Below the pieces are notes generated by a model. It did no database searches and had not been told where the DNA came from. It saw nothing but the letters and a program-made list of their open reading frames with translations. Below are positions 1 through 8,704 of a stretch of 64,000 nucleotides of DNA, in pieces. Within the stretch, counting starts at the first letter, position 1. Each line of letters opens with the position of its first letter. The translations under genes were made by a program, and so were the position numbers. The DNA lies in contig NZ_LMSB01000023.1 of the NCBI RefSeq assembly GCF_001428005.1, positions 90,953-154,952 of the forward strand, given 5' to 3'. The stretch is from Arthrobacter sp. Soil736. Its GTDB lineage: Bacteria > Actinomycetota > Actinomycetes > Actinomycetales > Micrococcaceae.

Positions 1-1076
1 ACATGATTCTCGACGACGGCGGCGACGCCACGCTGCTGGTGCACCGCGGTGTCGAGTTCGAGGCAGCCGGCGCCGTTCCGGCCGCCGGCGCGAACGATCC
101 CGAGGAATATGCCATCGTCCTTGACGTCCTGCGCCGGACCCTGGCCGAGGACCCGAAGAAGTGGACGCGGCTCGCCGCCGGAATCCACGGCGTCAGCGAG
201 GAAACCACCACCGGCGTGCACCGCCTCTACCAGCTGGCGGAGCAGGGCAAGCTGCTCTTCCCCGCCATCAACGTCAACGACTCCGTGACCAAGAGCAAGT
301 TCGACAACAAATACGGGATCCGCCACTCCCTGCCGGATGGCCTCAACCGGGCCACCGACGTCCTGATCGGCGGCAAGGTCGCCGTCGTCTGCGGTTACGG
401 TGACGTCGGAAAGGGCGCCGCCGAGGCGCTCCGCGGCCAGGGCGCCCGGGTGATCGTCACCGAGATCGATCCCATCTGCGCACTGCAGGCAGCCATGGAC
501 GGCTACCAGGTGGCCAAGCTGGAGACTGTGCTCGCGCAGGGTGACATTTTCATCACCACTACGGGCAACAAGGACGTCATCATGGCCGAGCACATGGTCG
601 GGATGAAGAACAAGGCCATCGTGGGCAACATCGGCCATTTCGACAACGAGATCGACATGGCCGGCCTCGGCCGGGTTCCCGGCATCAGGAAGGTCGAAAT
701 CAAGCCGCAGGTCCACGAGTGGGTCTTCGAAGGCGACGCAGCGGACGGCGCCGATGCGCGGTCCATCATCGTCCTCTCCGAGGGACGGCTCCTGAACCTG
801 GGCAACGCGACCGGCCACCCGTCGTTCGTCATGAGCAACTCCTTCGCGAACCAGACGATCGCGCAGATCGAGCTGTTCACGAAGAAGGACCAGCCCGAGG
901 GCGCGAGGGAGTACGACAACCAGGTCTATGTCCTGCCGAAGATCCTCGACGAGAAGGTGGCCCGACTCCACCTCGGTGCGCTGGGCGTGGAACTGACCGA
1001 GCTGTCCAAGGACCAGGCTGACTACCTGGACGTGGACGTGGCCGGTCCGTACAAGCCGGAGCACTACCGCTACTAG
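1..1076 (+). CDS. ahcY: Adenosylhomocysteinase, 5'-truncated by window edge
   Basis: Hydrolyses S-adenosylhomocysteine to adenosine and homocysteine in the activated methyl cycle; cytosolic, NAD-dependent. 357 residues are visible, beginning inside the family's conserved [10 protein letters not shown] segment, so roughly the first 130 residues lie upstream of the window; the ATG at 3 is internal, not the start. [13 protein letters not shown] (about 90-102) is the substrate/NAD-site motif, GYGDVGKG (131-138) is the NAD-binding glycine loop, and the protein ends in the family-typical [11 protein letters not shown]-rich hairpin follows 11 bases after the stop. In many actinobacteria this gene sits beside mtrAB, which may lie just outside. 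Identity is certain; only the start is missing. Confidence 0.97.
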   Translation, partial: MILDDGGDATLLVHRGVEFEAAGAVPAAGANDPEEYAIVLDVLRRTLAEDPKKWTRLAAGIHGVSEETTTGVHRLYQLAEQGKLLFPAINVNDSVTKSKFDNKYGIRHSLPDGLNRATDVLIGGKVAVVCGYGDVGKGAAEALRGQGARVIVTEIDPICALQAAMDGYQVAKLETVLAQGDIFITTTGNKDVIMAEHMVGMKNKAIVGNIGHFDNEIDMAGLGRVPGIRKVEIKPQVHEWVFEGDAADGADARSIIVLSEGRLLNLGNATGHPSFVMSNSFANQTIAQIELFTKKDQPEGAREYDNQVYVLPKILDEKVARLHLGALGVELTELSKDQADYLDVDVAGPYKPEHYRY

Positions 1077-1087
1077 GCAGCCGGCAC

Positions 1088-1116
1088 GCCGGGTGCCCCG
1101 GAGGGCGGCGCCCGGC
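1088..1116 (+). terminator. Hairpin terminator after ahcY
   Basis: Ten-base arms 1088-1097 and 1107-1116 pair with a single G-U wobble around a 9-base loop. There is no U-tract, which is common for high-GC actinobacterial terminators. It sits immediately after the ahcY stop. Confidence 0.5.
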
Positions 1117-1246
1117 CTCATGTCCCGCCCGCATGGCGCGGGCGGGTGTTGCCGTGCCGTGCGATAAAATTGACTGGTCAGCGTTACCGCTGGGCATACG
1201 GACGGACGCCGACTGGCGGCCCGGCGGGGGACATGGAGATTCAGTC

Positions 1247-2479
1247 ATGACGGATAAGAGCACGCGGAAGATCGGCAAGATCCTCGCCGTCGTGGCGATC
1301 TGCGCTGCGGTTGCCGCAGGAGGAATCGGCGTAGCCACCGCGCCGGGCTGGGCCAACCCCGCGCCTGAATCCGAGGCTTCCACGCCCGTCCGCAATGAGC
1401 CCGGACTTGCCGCCCCTGTGGTCAAGGCCGTCGAACTGGGCGTAACGCCCACGGACGGCGCAAAGGGCGTCAATCCGGCGGTGGCACCGTCGGTGAAGGC
1501 TGTCAACGGCCTCGTCAAAGACGTCGTGCTGGCGCCGACCGCGGGCGGCGAGCCCGTCAAGGGCACGGTGAGTGCCGACGGCACTACGTGGACCACCATG
1601 GACCCGCTGCTCTTCAACACGGCCTACAACTACAGCTTCACGATTGTTGACGAAGCAGGCCGCGAGACCAAGAAAACACAGACCTTCACCACGGTGGAGA
1701 GCGCCAACGAGGCGGACGCCGCCGTCTATCCGGAGAACGGTTCCACCGTCGGGGCCGGGCAGCCCATCGACATCGTCTTCAGCGAGCCTGTTGCCAACAA
1801 AGCCGCCGTGGAGAAGGCAGTGAAGATCACCGTTTCCTCCAAGCAGCCCGTGGCCTGGCACTGGTACTCGGACCAGCGCGTGCGCATCCGGCCGGAGAAG
1901 TTCTGGGCTTCCAACAGCCAGGTCATTTTGGACATGAAGCTTTTCGGCGTCGACTTCGGCAACAAGATGATCGGCAACTTCAATGCCAAAGTGCAGTTTA
2001 AGGTTGGCACGCAGCGCCTGGCCGTCGTGGACGACATCACGAAGACCATGAAGGTCTATTTTGACGGCAAGCTCGTCAAGACTGCTCCCGTGACCCTCGG
2101 CAATCCCGAATGGCGGTCGCCCACGGGTTACGCCGTGATCATGGAGCAGGAACGGCGTTCCAAGTTCAACGCCGGCAGCATCGGCCTCAAGCCGGGGGAC
2201 AAGGGCTACTACCCGCCGCTCACCGTGGAGTACGCCAACAGGCTCACGTCGTCCGGCGTCTACGTCCATCAGGCCCTTGAATCTGCGTGGGGCTACGTGG
2301 GGGTCTCCAACGTGTCGCACGGCTGCGTGGGGCTGCTGCCCGCAGACGCCGTGTGGTTCTTCAACAACATGAAGACAGGGGACGTGGTCCAGGTCCTCAA
2401 CACCGGCGCCCCGGCGGTCGAACCGCTGGAGGGCTACGGTGACTGGAACATTCCCTGGGCACAGTACGCCAAACGCTAG
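1247..2479 (+). CDS. L,D-transpeptidase with Ig-like domains (YkuD family)
   Basis: 410 residues; forms 3-3 cross-links in peptidoglycan, or anchors proteins to it, outside the membrane. Residues 11-30 are a hydrophobic signal or anchor segment. A Pro/Ala/Val-rich linker and two Ig-like Ldt regions (about 55-245) precede a C-terminal YkuD domain with the expected His (VYVHQ, His341) and the SHGCVGL motif (catalytic Cys360). The ATG at 1247 was chosen because GGAG lies 9 bases upstream and the signal peptide begins there; the frame is open to 1133 but that extension lacks signal character. Its TAG stop overlaps the CTA stop of the convergent RDD gene. Family known; exact substrate not determinable from sequence. 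Confidence 0.93.
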   Translation: MTDKSTRKIGKILAVVAICAAVAAGGIGVATAPGWANPAPESEASTPVRNEPGLAAPVVKAVELGVTPTDGAKGVNPAVAPSVKAVNGLVKDVVLAPTAGGEPVKGTVSADGTTWTTMDPLLFNTAYNYSFTIVDEAGRETKKTQTFTTVESANEADAAVYPENGSTVGAGQPIDIVFSEPVANKAAVEKAVKITVSSKQPVAWHWYSDQRVRIRPEKFWASNSQVILDMKLFGVDFGNKMIGNFNAKVQFKVGTQRLAVVDDITKTMKVYFDGKLVKTAPVTLGNPEWRSPTGYAVIMEQERRSKFNAGSIGLKPGDKGYYPPLTVEYANRLTSSGVYVHQALESAWGYVGVSNVSHGCVGLLPADAVWFFNNMKTGDVVQVLNTGAPAVEPLEGYGDWNIPWAQYAKR

Positions 2480-3297
2480 TCCGCGGGGGTGTCCCGGCCG
2501 GCGCTGAACGGGAGGCGGTGGAGGCGTTCGCCGATCCGCCCGCTCTGTTTCCTGGCTTCCCCGAGGCGCCGGAGCTCGCGGCTGCGGCGCTCGGCCAGGA
2601 CTGCCGCAAGGTAATCGTCGGGAGTCGTCCCGGGCGGCGGAGCCGGGGCCACGAAGCCCGCCATCTCCGAGGCAAGGGACGCGGCCATTCCGTTGCGTGA
2701 CAGCGGGGACATCCGGGGTGCCTGCCGGATGAACTGCGCCGCGCGGCGGCCCAGGGAATCCGGGATCCGGCCGATGTCCGCCGCGGCCGCCCAGGCGTGA
2801 AGATACCGCGGGGTGACCGCCACGACCGGCGGTTCCAGCGGGACGCGCCTGCGCAGCGAATATGTTCCGGCCACAATGTCACCGAGCCGCCGCGACCTGT
2901 CATCGAACAGGGCAACGGCGATGGCGATTCCGCCGAAGGTCAGGTAGATCTCCAGGAAGCCAATCAACGCCCGGATGACCGCGTGGCGGAAGCGGATGGC
3001 CCCGCCGTCGTCCCGCACGATCCGCAGCCCGGCGGCCAGCTTCCCGAGCGAGAGGCCCCTGGTCAGCGTCTCGACGGCCGCAGGAACCATGACGAGGCAG
3101 AACACCACGCTGACCAGGACCAGCGCCTGCACCGCAGCTTCGTCCAGCTCATCGCCCGAGGCGGCCACTGCCAGAAGGATCAGCACCAGCAGCGCGGCAT
3201 TCACCAGGACGTCCAGCAGCAGTCCCAGGGCGCGGGCCGCAAAGGACGCCGGGCGCAGTTCAAGGACAACTGCCTCGCCTGTGATGAGTCGACTCAA
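2476..3297 (-). CDS. RDD family membrane protein
   Basis: 273 residues. Three hydrophobic helices (about 23-45, 60-82 and 110-130) within an RDD-type N-terminal half, followed by a soluble charged tail rich in Arg and Glu. RDD proteins are integral membrane proteins of mostly unknown role, some linked to transport. The start appears to be TTG at 3297 (MSRLITGEAV), preceded by a GGGGCAGGAA purine stretch. Its divergent neighbour is a SpoIIM-like protein; RDD, SpoIIM, MoxR and DUF58 genes commonly cluster in actinobacteria, and here the MoxR/DUF58 part lies 10 kb away. Family assignment from the pattern of the first 130 residues. Confidence 0.85.
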   Translation of the reverse strand: MSRLITGEAVVLELRPASFAARALGLLLDVLVNAALLVLILLAVAASGDELDEAAVQALVLVSVVFCLVMVPAAVETLTRGLSLGKLAAGLRIVRDDGGAIRFRHAVIRALIGFLEIYLTFGGIAIAVALFDDRSRRLGDIVAGTYSLRRRVPLEPPVVAVTPRYLHAWAAAADIGRIPDSLGRRAAQFIRQAPRMSPLSRNGMAASLASEMAGFVAPAPPPGTTPDDYLAAVLAERRSRELRRLGEARKQSGRIGERLHRLPFSAGRDTPAD

Positions 3298-3354
3298 TTC
3301 CTGCCCCGTACCTCGTGCGGCCTACCGGTCGACTAAAGTCTAGTTCGGGCAGGC

Positions 3355-3360
3355 TAGGGT
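3355..3360 (+). promoter_or_regulatory. -10 box of leaderless SpoIIM-like gene
   Basis: TAGGGT ends exactly 6 bases before the GTG start at 3367, so transcription would start at or near the start codon. No Shine-Dalgarno sequence is visible. No clear -35 element. Confidence 0.5.
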
Positions 3361-3366
3361 AGTGGC

Positions 3367-4359
3367 GTGGACATGGATGCCTTCTCCGCCGTCAATTCGG
3401 ACACGTGGTCGAGACTGCATTTCCTCGCGCACAAGCGGCGCCTCAGCGGCGCTGATGCTGACGAACTGTTGCGCCTCTACCAGGCGACTTCCGCGCATCT
3501 GTCCCTGCTGCGCTCCACGGGCGCGGAAAGCGGGCTCTCGGCGTCGTTGTCGGCCACGCTCGCTCAGGCGCGCACGCGATTCACCGGCGCACGGTCGAAC
3601 TTTTTGGAGGACCTTGCGACATTCTTCGTGGTTGCACTGCCCGCCGCCTTGTTCCGTATCCGCTGGCTGACGCTTGCCTGCGGGGTCGTGTTCTGCATCA
3701 TCGGCTGCGCCTATGCCTGGTGGATAGGAACGTCTCCCGAGGCCCTGCGGGCCGTTGCGTCGGAGGCAGAGGTCCGGCGGTATGTGGAGGAGGACTTCAT
3801 CGACTACTACTCGGAGAACCCGGCGGCCTCGTTCGCGGGGGCCGTGTGGACCAACAACGCCTGGATCAGTGCGCAGGCGGTGGCTCTGGGCATCACAGGG
3901 TTCTGGGTCCCCATGATCCTGCTGTCCAATGCGCAGGGAGTGGGGGTGGCCGCCGGAATTTTCGCCGCCGTGGGAAAGGCGGACGTCTTCTTCAGTTACA
4001 TCCTGCCGCACGGACTGATGGAGCTGACGGCTGTCTTCGTGGCGTGCGCCGCGGGGCTCAGGATCTTCTGGGCGATGGTATCGCCGGGGGCGCGGACCAG
4101 GTCCCGCGCGGTGGCCGCTGAGGGGCGGTCCATGATTACTGTTGCCCTGGGGCTGGTCCTGGTGCTGTTCGTATCAGGCCTGGTGGAGGGTTTCGTTACG
4201 CCCAGCGCACTGCCGGTGTGGGCGAAAATCAGCATCGGCGGGGCCGTGCTGGCCGCGTTCTGGGCGTACGTGCTCGTCTGCGGCGGCAGGGCATACCGTG
4301 CCGGGGCGCGGGGCGACCTTGACACCCGGGACGCCGGCTACGGAGAAATAGCTGCGTGA
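3367..4359 (+). CDS. Stage II sporulation protein M-like membrane protein (DUF95)
   Basis: 330 residues. A soluble N-terminal ~95 residues is followed by several membrane helices (about 95-120, 170-200, 205-235, 250-275 and 280-305), the normal layout of SpoIIM/DUF95 proteins in non-sporulating actinobacteria, where the role is unknown. Start GTG at 3367 (an ATG follows at 3373); the TAGGGT box 6 bases upstream supports a leaderless GTG start. It is divergent from the RDD gene with only 69 bases between starts, so the two probably share a promoter region. Function should not be taken as sporulation. Confidence 0.85.
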   Translation: MDMDAFSAVNSDTWSRLHFLAHKRRLSGADADELLRLYQATSAHLSLLRSTGAESGLSASLSATLAQARTRFTGARSNFLEDLATFFVVALPAALFRIRWLTLACGVVFCIIGCAYAWWIGTSPEALRAVASEAEVRRYVEEDFIDYYSENPAASFAGAVWTNNAWISAQAVALGITGFWVPMILLSNAQGVGVAAGIFAAVGKADVFFSYILPHGLMELTAVFVACAAGLRIFWAMVSPGARTRSRAVAAEGRSMITVALGLVLVLFVSGLVEGFVTPSALPVWAKISIGGAVLAAFWAYVLVCGGRAYRAGARGDLDTRDAGYGEIAA

Positions 4360-4483
4360 TTCCAGCCGGACGCGGGGTGGCATCTCGCGGTGCCGGAGCG
4401 CCTGACGGTAGGCTCTTCAGGAGATACACAGCGCTGCCTGGCCCCAGACCCGGAGCGCGGACGCCTACGGAAGTGAAGCTGCA

Positions 4484-5653
4484 GTGAACGACAATACTCC
4501 GACCCCGTCCAGACGGCTCGATCCGCAGCTGGATCCGGCCAATGAGCCGGCCATTGACCCTGCCGACGATTCAAGCGAGCCCGCGTTTGACTGGATGAAG
4601 CCGGCCCCCGCAGCCCGGACCGCCGCAGGCACGGATGGCGCCTCTGTTGGCGGCGATTCCGCAGGCGTTGGCGCGGCTGCCCAGCCCGGCAGCCGTGCCG
4701 ACCGCAAGGCGGCGGAGGCGGCCGCTGCGGACACCGCCGAGGATTCGGATGCCGCCGAGTCGGCAGATGCCACAGACTCCTCCGTGCCCGCCCGCGGCGC
4801 CCACATCAGCGAACCGCTGCCCACCTCCGCGCTGCAGGTGCGTCCGCCCCGCGAGGACGTGGAGCGACGCAACGCCGAACGCGAACAGGCAGCGAACGCC
4901 AAGCCCGTGCTGCCGCGGATCCTGCAGGTCCTGTTGGCCGTCTTCTATCCGGTGATCCTCCTTGTCCTGGCCGTGCGCGCCGTGACCAGCCCGCTTTTCC
5001 TGTGGGTCGAGTACCACCGGCCGGGCTTCCCGGGCGACGGCTATGGCTTCAACGCCGACGACCGCATGACCTACGGTTCCTACGCCGTGGACTACCTGAG
5101 CAACTGGTCTGGCCCGCGCTACCTGGGCGAGCTGGTCAACCGCAGCGGCGACAAGCTCTTCATGGACGGCGAGGTCAGCCACATGGCCGACGTCAAGCTC
5201 GTGATCCTCGCGGCTTTCGGCGCCGGAGCACTTCTGGCCCTCATCAGCATCGCGGCCGTCATCTACCTGCGGCGCCGCACCCCGGGCGGAGTCCGCCGGG
5301 GGCTGTTCGCCGGTTCCATCGCCACCCTGGTCATCATCATCGGCCTCGGCACACTGGCTGCCCTTGGCTGGCAGCAGTTCTTCACGGAATTCCACCACAT
5401 CTTCTTCGCCAACGGGTCCTGGACGTTTGCCTTGGAAGACACGCTGATCCGGCTCTTCCCGGGGCAGTTCTGGATCGATGCCGGCATCGTCATCGCGGCA
5501 CTCGTCCTCGTCACTGCTGTCGTCACCCTTGTGCTGACCTGGCCCACGCGCCGACGCCGCGGACTGGCCAAGGCCGTCAAGAAGGACCGCGAGGAAGACG
5601 CCGGCACCGAAGCAGCCACCGGAGCCGGTGCGGACCAGCCTTCCCGGCTGTAA
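4484..5653 (+). CDS. TIGR01906 / DUF1461 family integral membrane protein
   Basis: 389 residues. Residues 1-140 are a low-complexity Ala/Pro/Asp-rich cytoplasmic extension. Helices at about 145-168, 238-262, 275-296 and 332-353 surround an extracytoplasmic segment with the family-typical FNADDRMTYGSYAVDYLSN and GEVSHMADVK blocks. The basic C-terminus (PTRRRRG onward) fits a cytoplasmic tail. GTG start at 4484. Function unknown in the family. The stop codon lies in the first of three 16-bp tandem repeats. Convergent with pmt. Confidence 0.85.
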   Translation: MNDNTPTPSRRLDPQLDPANEPAIDPADDSSEPAFDWMKPAPAARTAAGTDGASVGGDSAGVGAAAQPGSRADRKAAEAAAADTAEDSDAAESADATDSSVPARGAHISEPLPTSALQVRPPREDVERRNAEREQAANAKPVLPRILQVLLAVFYPVILLVLAVRAVTSPLFLWVEYHRPGFPGDGYGFNADDRMTYGSYAVDYLSNWSGPRYLGELVNRSGDKLFMDGEVSHMADVKLVILAAFGAGALLALISIAAVIYLRRRTPGGVRRGLFAGSIATLVIIIGLGTLAALGWQQFFTEFHHIFFANGSWTFALEDTLIRLFPGQFWIDAGIVIAALVLVTAVVTLVLTWPTRRRRGLAKAVKKDREEDAGTEAATGAGADQPSRL

Positions 5654-5692
5654 ACCGCGCCGGCTGTAGACGGCGCCGGCCATAGACGGCGC
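5645..5692. repeat. Three 16-bp tandem repeats over a stop codon
   Basis: Units at 5645-5660, 5661-5676 and 5677-5692 share the core CGGCTGTAgACgGCGC with few changes. The first unit contains the last two codons and the stop of the TIGR01906 gene. Confidence 0.75.
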
Positions 5693-5707
5693 CCGCGGGA
5701 TCGTGCC

Positions 5708-7414
5708 TCAGATCCAGGAGGGCATCCACATCCTGACCCGCCACTCCTGGTACGGGATGATCTCCGCTGTCCAGACCGGATAGAAGAAGGCCGAGATCAG
5801 GACCGCGCCCACAACGAACAGGGCAACCCCGTACAGCCCTGACCGCCTGCGCCACAGCGGGTCCGTCCTGCGCCCCAGCACCAGGCCCAGGCAGTACACG
5901 AGGGCGAGGATCAGGTACGGCTCAAAGGACACTGCGTAGAAGAAGAACATGGTGCGTTCCGGGTACAGGAACCAGGGCAGGTAGCCGGACCCGACGGCCG
6001 CCAGTACGGCACCGGCCCGCCAGTCGCGGCGGCCCGCCCACCAGAACAGCAGGACCACCAGGGAGACTGCCGCGCTCCACCAGATCAGCGGGTTCCCCAC
6101 GGACAGGATGGCCGACGTGCAGCTGGAAAAATCGCAGCCTGGGGTGCCCTGCTTCGGGGATTCATAGAAGAAGGACGTTGGCCTGCCCATGACGAGCCAG
6201 CTCCAGGCGCTTGCCTCGTACGGGTGCTCCGAGCTGAGCCCCTGATGGAACTTGAAGGCCTCGAGGTGGTAGTGCGCCAGCGACCGGACCGAGTCCGGCA
6301 GCCAGCCCCATTCCGCGCTCGGATTCGAGGCTGCCCACTGCCGGTAGTAGGCATCCGTGGACCGGAACCAGCCGGTCCAGGTGGCGGCGTACGTCACCGC
6401 GGCCACGGGGACGATACTCCCGAACGCCAGCAGGCCGTCCTTGATGATGCCGCCGCTGATCCAGCCGCGGATGCCGGCGATCCGGCGGGCACTCAGGTCC
6501 CAGAAGACCGTCAGGAGGCCGAAGCCCGCCACGAAGAAGAGCGCCGACCACTTGGTTCCCACGGCGAGGCCAAGGCACACGCCCGCAGCGACCCGCCACC
6601 ACCGGATGCCAAGCCAGGGGCCGGACAGCAACTGGAGCGGGGACGGCCGCGCGGCCGGCGTGGCGGCTGCCTGCCGGGCGAGCCGGAGGGCCAGCCGGCG
6701 CCGGCCGTCGTCGCGGTCCATCAGCAGCGCCCCGAAGGCGGCCAGGATCCAGAACGTCAGGAAGATGTCCAGCAGCGAGGTGCGTGACATCACCAGGTGA
6801 TGCCCGTCGACGGCAAGCAGCAGCCCTGCCAGCGCCCCCAGAATGAGGGAACTGAAGAGCTTCTGGGCGATCAGGGCGAGCAGCGCAATGGACAGCGTTC
6901 CCGTCAGCGCCGCTCCAAAGCGCCAGCCCACAGGGTTGTCCGGCCCGAACAGCCACATGCCCGCGGCGATCATCCATTTGCCCACGGGAGGGTGGACCAC
7001 GTACTCGGGCGTGTTCAGCAGCACTCCGGGATTACCCGCGATGAACGAGTCGTTCGCCTTGTCCGGCCAGCTCCGCTCGTAGCCGCTCACCAGCAGGGAA
7101 TAGGCGTCCTTGACGTAGTACGTTTCATCGAACACCAGGCTGCGGGGGACGTCCAGGCGGACGAACCGGAGGACGCCGCCCACAGCGGCGGTCAGGGCAG
7201 GAACCAGCCAGAACCAGAGCCTGAGCGACGGCGGGTAGTCCCGCCAGCTGCGGATGCCGCCGAGCAGCCGTTGGGCAAGGGCTTCAGCGGTGAAGGCTTC
7301 CGCGGGGCGGCTGATCCAGCGGGCACCTCCCGGCTTGCCGCCCGGGGGTGCCGGGGCTGAATCCGGTGTGCTGGCTGTTCCGGCCCCGTCAGGCCGCACG
7401 GAGGTCTGCGTCAC
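5708..7414 (-). CDS. pmt: Dolichyl-phosphate-mannose--protein O-mannosyltransferase
   Basis: 568 residues; transfers mannose from polyprenyl-phosphomannose to Ser/Thr of exported proteins at the outer face of the membrane. The acidic catalytic pair is visible in the first loop, LVFDETYYVKD (about 116-126), after the first helix; some ten hydrophobic helices follow, with the large loop typical of GT39/PMT near residues 335-420. GTG start at 7414, with TAGCAT 6 bases upstream and only a weak GGCAG, so it is probably leaderless. Divergent from rsmI, the same arrangement as Rv1002c/Rv1003 of M. tuberculosis. Confidence 0.94.
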   Translation of the reverse strand: MTQTSVRPDGAGTASTPDSAPAPPGGKPGGARWISRPAEAFTAEALAQRLLGGIRSWRDYPPSLRLWFWLVPALTAAVGGVLRFVRLDVPRSLVFDETYYVKDAYSLLVSGYERSWPDKANDSFIAGNPGVLLNTPEYVVHPPVGKWMIAAGMWLFGPDNPVGWRFGAALTGTLSIALLALIAQKLFSSLILGALAGLLLAVDGHHLVMSRTSLLDIFLTFWILAAFGALLMDRDDGRRRLALRLARQAAATPAARPSPLQLLSGPWLGIRWWRVAAGVCLGLAVGTKWSALFFVAGFGLLTVFWDLSARRIAGIRGWISGGIIKDGLLAFGSIVPVAAVTYAATWTGWFRSTDAYYRQWAASNPSAEWGWLPDSVRSLAHYHLEAFKFHQGLSSEHPYEASAWSWLVMGRPTSFFYESPKQGTPGCDFSSCTSAILSVGNPLIWWSAAVSLVVLLFWWAGRRDWRAGAVLAAVGSGYLPWFLYPERTMFFFYAVSFEPYLILALVYCLGLVLGRRTDPLWRRRSGLYGVALFVVGAVLISAFFYPVWTAEIIPYQEWRVRMWMPSWI

Positions 7415-7420
7415 CTGCCC

Positions 7421-7426
7421 ATGCTA
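7421..7426 (-). promoter_or_regulatory. -10 box of pmt (leaderless)
   Basis: On the minus strand TAGCAT lies 6 bases upstream of the GTG start of pmt. Confidence 0.5.
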
Positions 7427-7475
7427 CCTTTCGCCCCATGGAGTCAGCTGACACCCAGCCGTGTGCCCCCTTGAA

Positions 7476-7530
7476 GCGCGAACGAACAGTTGAGGCCCGC
7501 TCTCTGAGGGCCTCAACTGTTCGTTCGCGC
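7476..7530. repeat. Perfect palindrome with 23-bp arms
   Basis: Arms 7476-7498 and 7508-7530 are exact reverse complements around a 9-base loop. It lies between the divergent pmt and rsmI start regions, where a terminator would serve neither gene, so it looks like a REP/MITE-type palindrome or an operator rather than a terminator. Confidence 0.9.
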
Positions 7531-7571
7531 TGTGAGCCGTGATCCTGTGCCGTGATGGTTCCGGCCGGCAG

Positions 7572-7577
7572 TAGGCT
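7572..7577 (+). promoter_or_regulatory. -10 box of rsmI (leaderless)
   Basis: TAGGCT ends 6 bases before the GTG start of rsmI at 7584; no ribosome binding site is visible. Confidence 0.55.
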
Positions 7578-7583
7578 GGACCT

Positions 7584-8495
7584 GTGGACCAAGACCCGAA
7601 CGACGCCCAGACCAGCAGCTCCGAACCGCCAGCAAGCTCGGGGCAGGACGTCTCCGCCGGGGGTCCCGGACGAATTGTGCTGGCGGCCACGCCCATCGGC
7701 AACGTCGGCGACGCGTCAGCGCGGCTCATCGAGCTGCTGTCCTCCGCGGACATCGTCGCCGCCGAGGACACCAGGCGCCTGCACCGTCTGGTCCAGAGCC
7801 TGGACGTCACCGTTGCCGGACGCGTCATCAGCTACCACGAGCACAACGAGGCCACCAAGACAGCGGAGCTGCTGGACCAGGTCCGCGCGGGCAAAACGCT
7901 TGTCATGGTCACCGACGCCGGAATGCCCTCGGTTTCCGATCCCGGCTTCCGGCTCGTCGAAGGGGCCGTAGCCGCGGGGCTCACCGTCACGGCCGTTCCC
8001 GGCCCCTCCGCCGTGCTCACCGCACTGGCGCTGTCCGGACTTCCCACCGACCGGTTCTGCTTCGAAGGATTCCTTCCGCGGAAGGCCGGTGAACGCGCAT
8101 CGCGCCTGGCGGATCTCGACGCCGAACGCCGCACCATGGTCTTCTTCGAGGCGCCGCACCGGCTCGAGGCCATGCTCCGGGCCCTGCACGAGCGCTTCGG
8201 ACCGGACCGCAAGGCGGCGGTGTGCCGTGAGCTGACCAAGACCTACGAGGAGGTCATCCGGGGCACGCTGCGCGAACTGCTGCAGTGGGCGGAAACCAAC
8301 GAGGTCCGCGGCGAGATTGCCGTCGTCGTGGGAGGCGCGCCGGAACGGGCCCCGGGGACCCCGGAGGATAGCGTGGCGGCCGTCAACGAGCTTGTTTCGC
8401 AGGGCATCCGGCTCAAGGATGCCGTGGCAGCCGTGGCCGAAGAGGTGCGGGTCAGCAAGCGCGAGCTCTATGCCGCCGTGCTCGCGGCCCGGTAA
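7584..8495 (+). CDS. rsmI: 16S rRNA (cytidine1402-2'-O)-methyltransferase
   Basis: 303 residues, a tetrapyrrole-methylase fold enzyme that 2'-O-methylates C1402 of 16S rRNA with SAM. The first motif, LAATPIGNVGDASAR (about 33-47), is the RsmI form of the fold's N-terminal loop; VAAEDTRRLHRL, TDAGMPSVSDPG and AVPGPSAVLTALALSG follow in the expected order. About 30 residues of polar Gln/Ser-rich sequence precede the domain. The GTG start is supported by the leaderless -10 box. Conserved neighbour of pmt. Confidence 0.96.
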   Translation: MDQDPNDAQTSSSEPPASSGQDVSAGGPGRIVLAATPIGNVGDASARLIELLSSADIVAAEDTRRLHRLVQSLDVTVAGRVISYHEHNEATKTAELLDQVRAGKTLVMVTDAGMPSVSDPGFRLVEGAVAAGLTVTAVPGPSAVLTALALSGLPTDRFCFEGFLPRKAGERASRLADLDAERRTMVFFEAPHRLEAMLRALHERFGPDRKAAVCRELTKTYEEVIRGTLRELLQWAETNEVRGEIAVVVGGAPERAPGTPEDSVAAVNELVSQGIRLKDAVAAVAEEVRVSKRELYAAVLAAR

Positions 8496-8523
8496 TTTCC
8501 CCTCCGTTTCGGGCCGGCCAGCG

Positions 8524-8541
8524 GCTGTGCAGTTGCACAGC
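8524..8541 (+). terminator. Small perfect hairpin after rsmI
   Basis: Eight-base arms 8524-8531 and 8534-8541 are exact reverse complements with a 2-base centre. It is too tight for an ideal terminator, so an operator is also possible. The rest of 8496-8704 holds no recognisable gene. Confidence 0.3.
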
Positions 8542-8704
8542 GGATGGTGGCATGTGTAGTGCGTGCATGCGTAGACACTGGTGAGACGCGGGCAGTAGCG
8601 TGGCATTAAACCAGCCAAGCAAGCAGCAGGCTGCAGGCGGCCCGATGCCGGATGCAAGAGCTGCACATAAACCGCAAACCCGAATTGCTGACGAGGGAGT
8701 CACC

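Noticed and set aside
3367-4359. Evidence for sporulation
   Set aside because: SpoIIM-like proteins are widespread in non-sporulating actinobacteria and no other sporulation gene is present.
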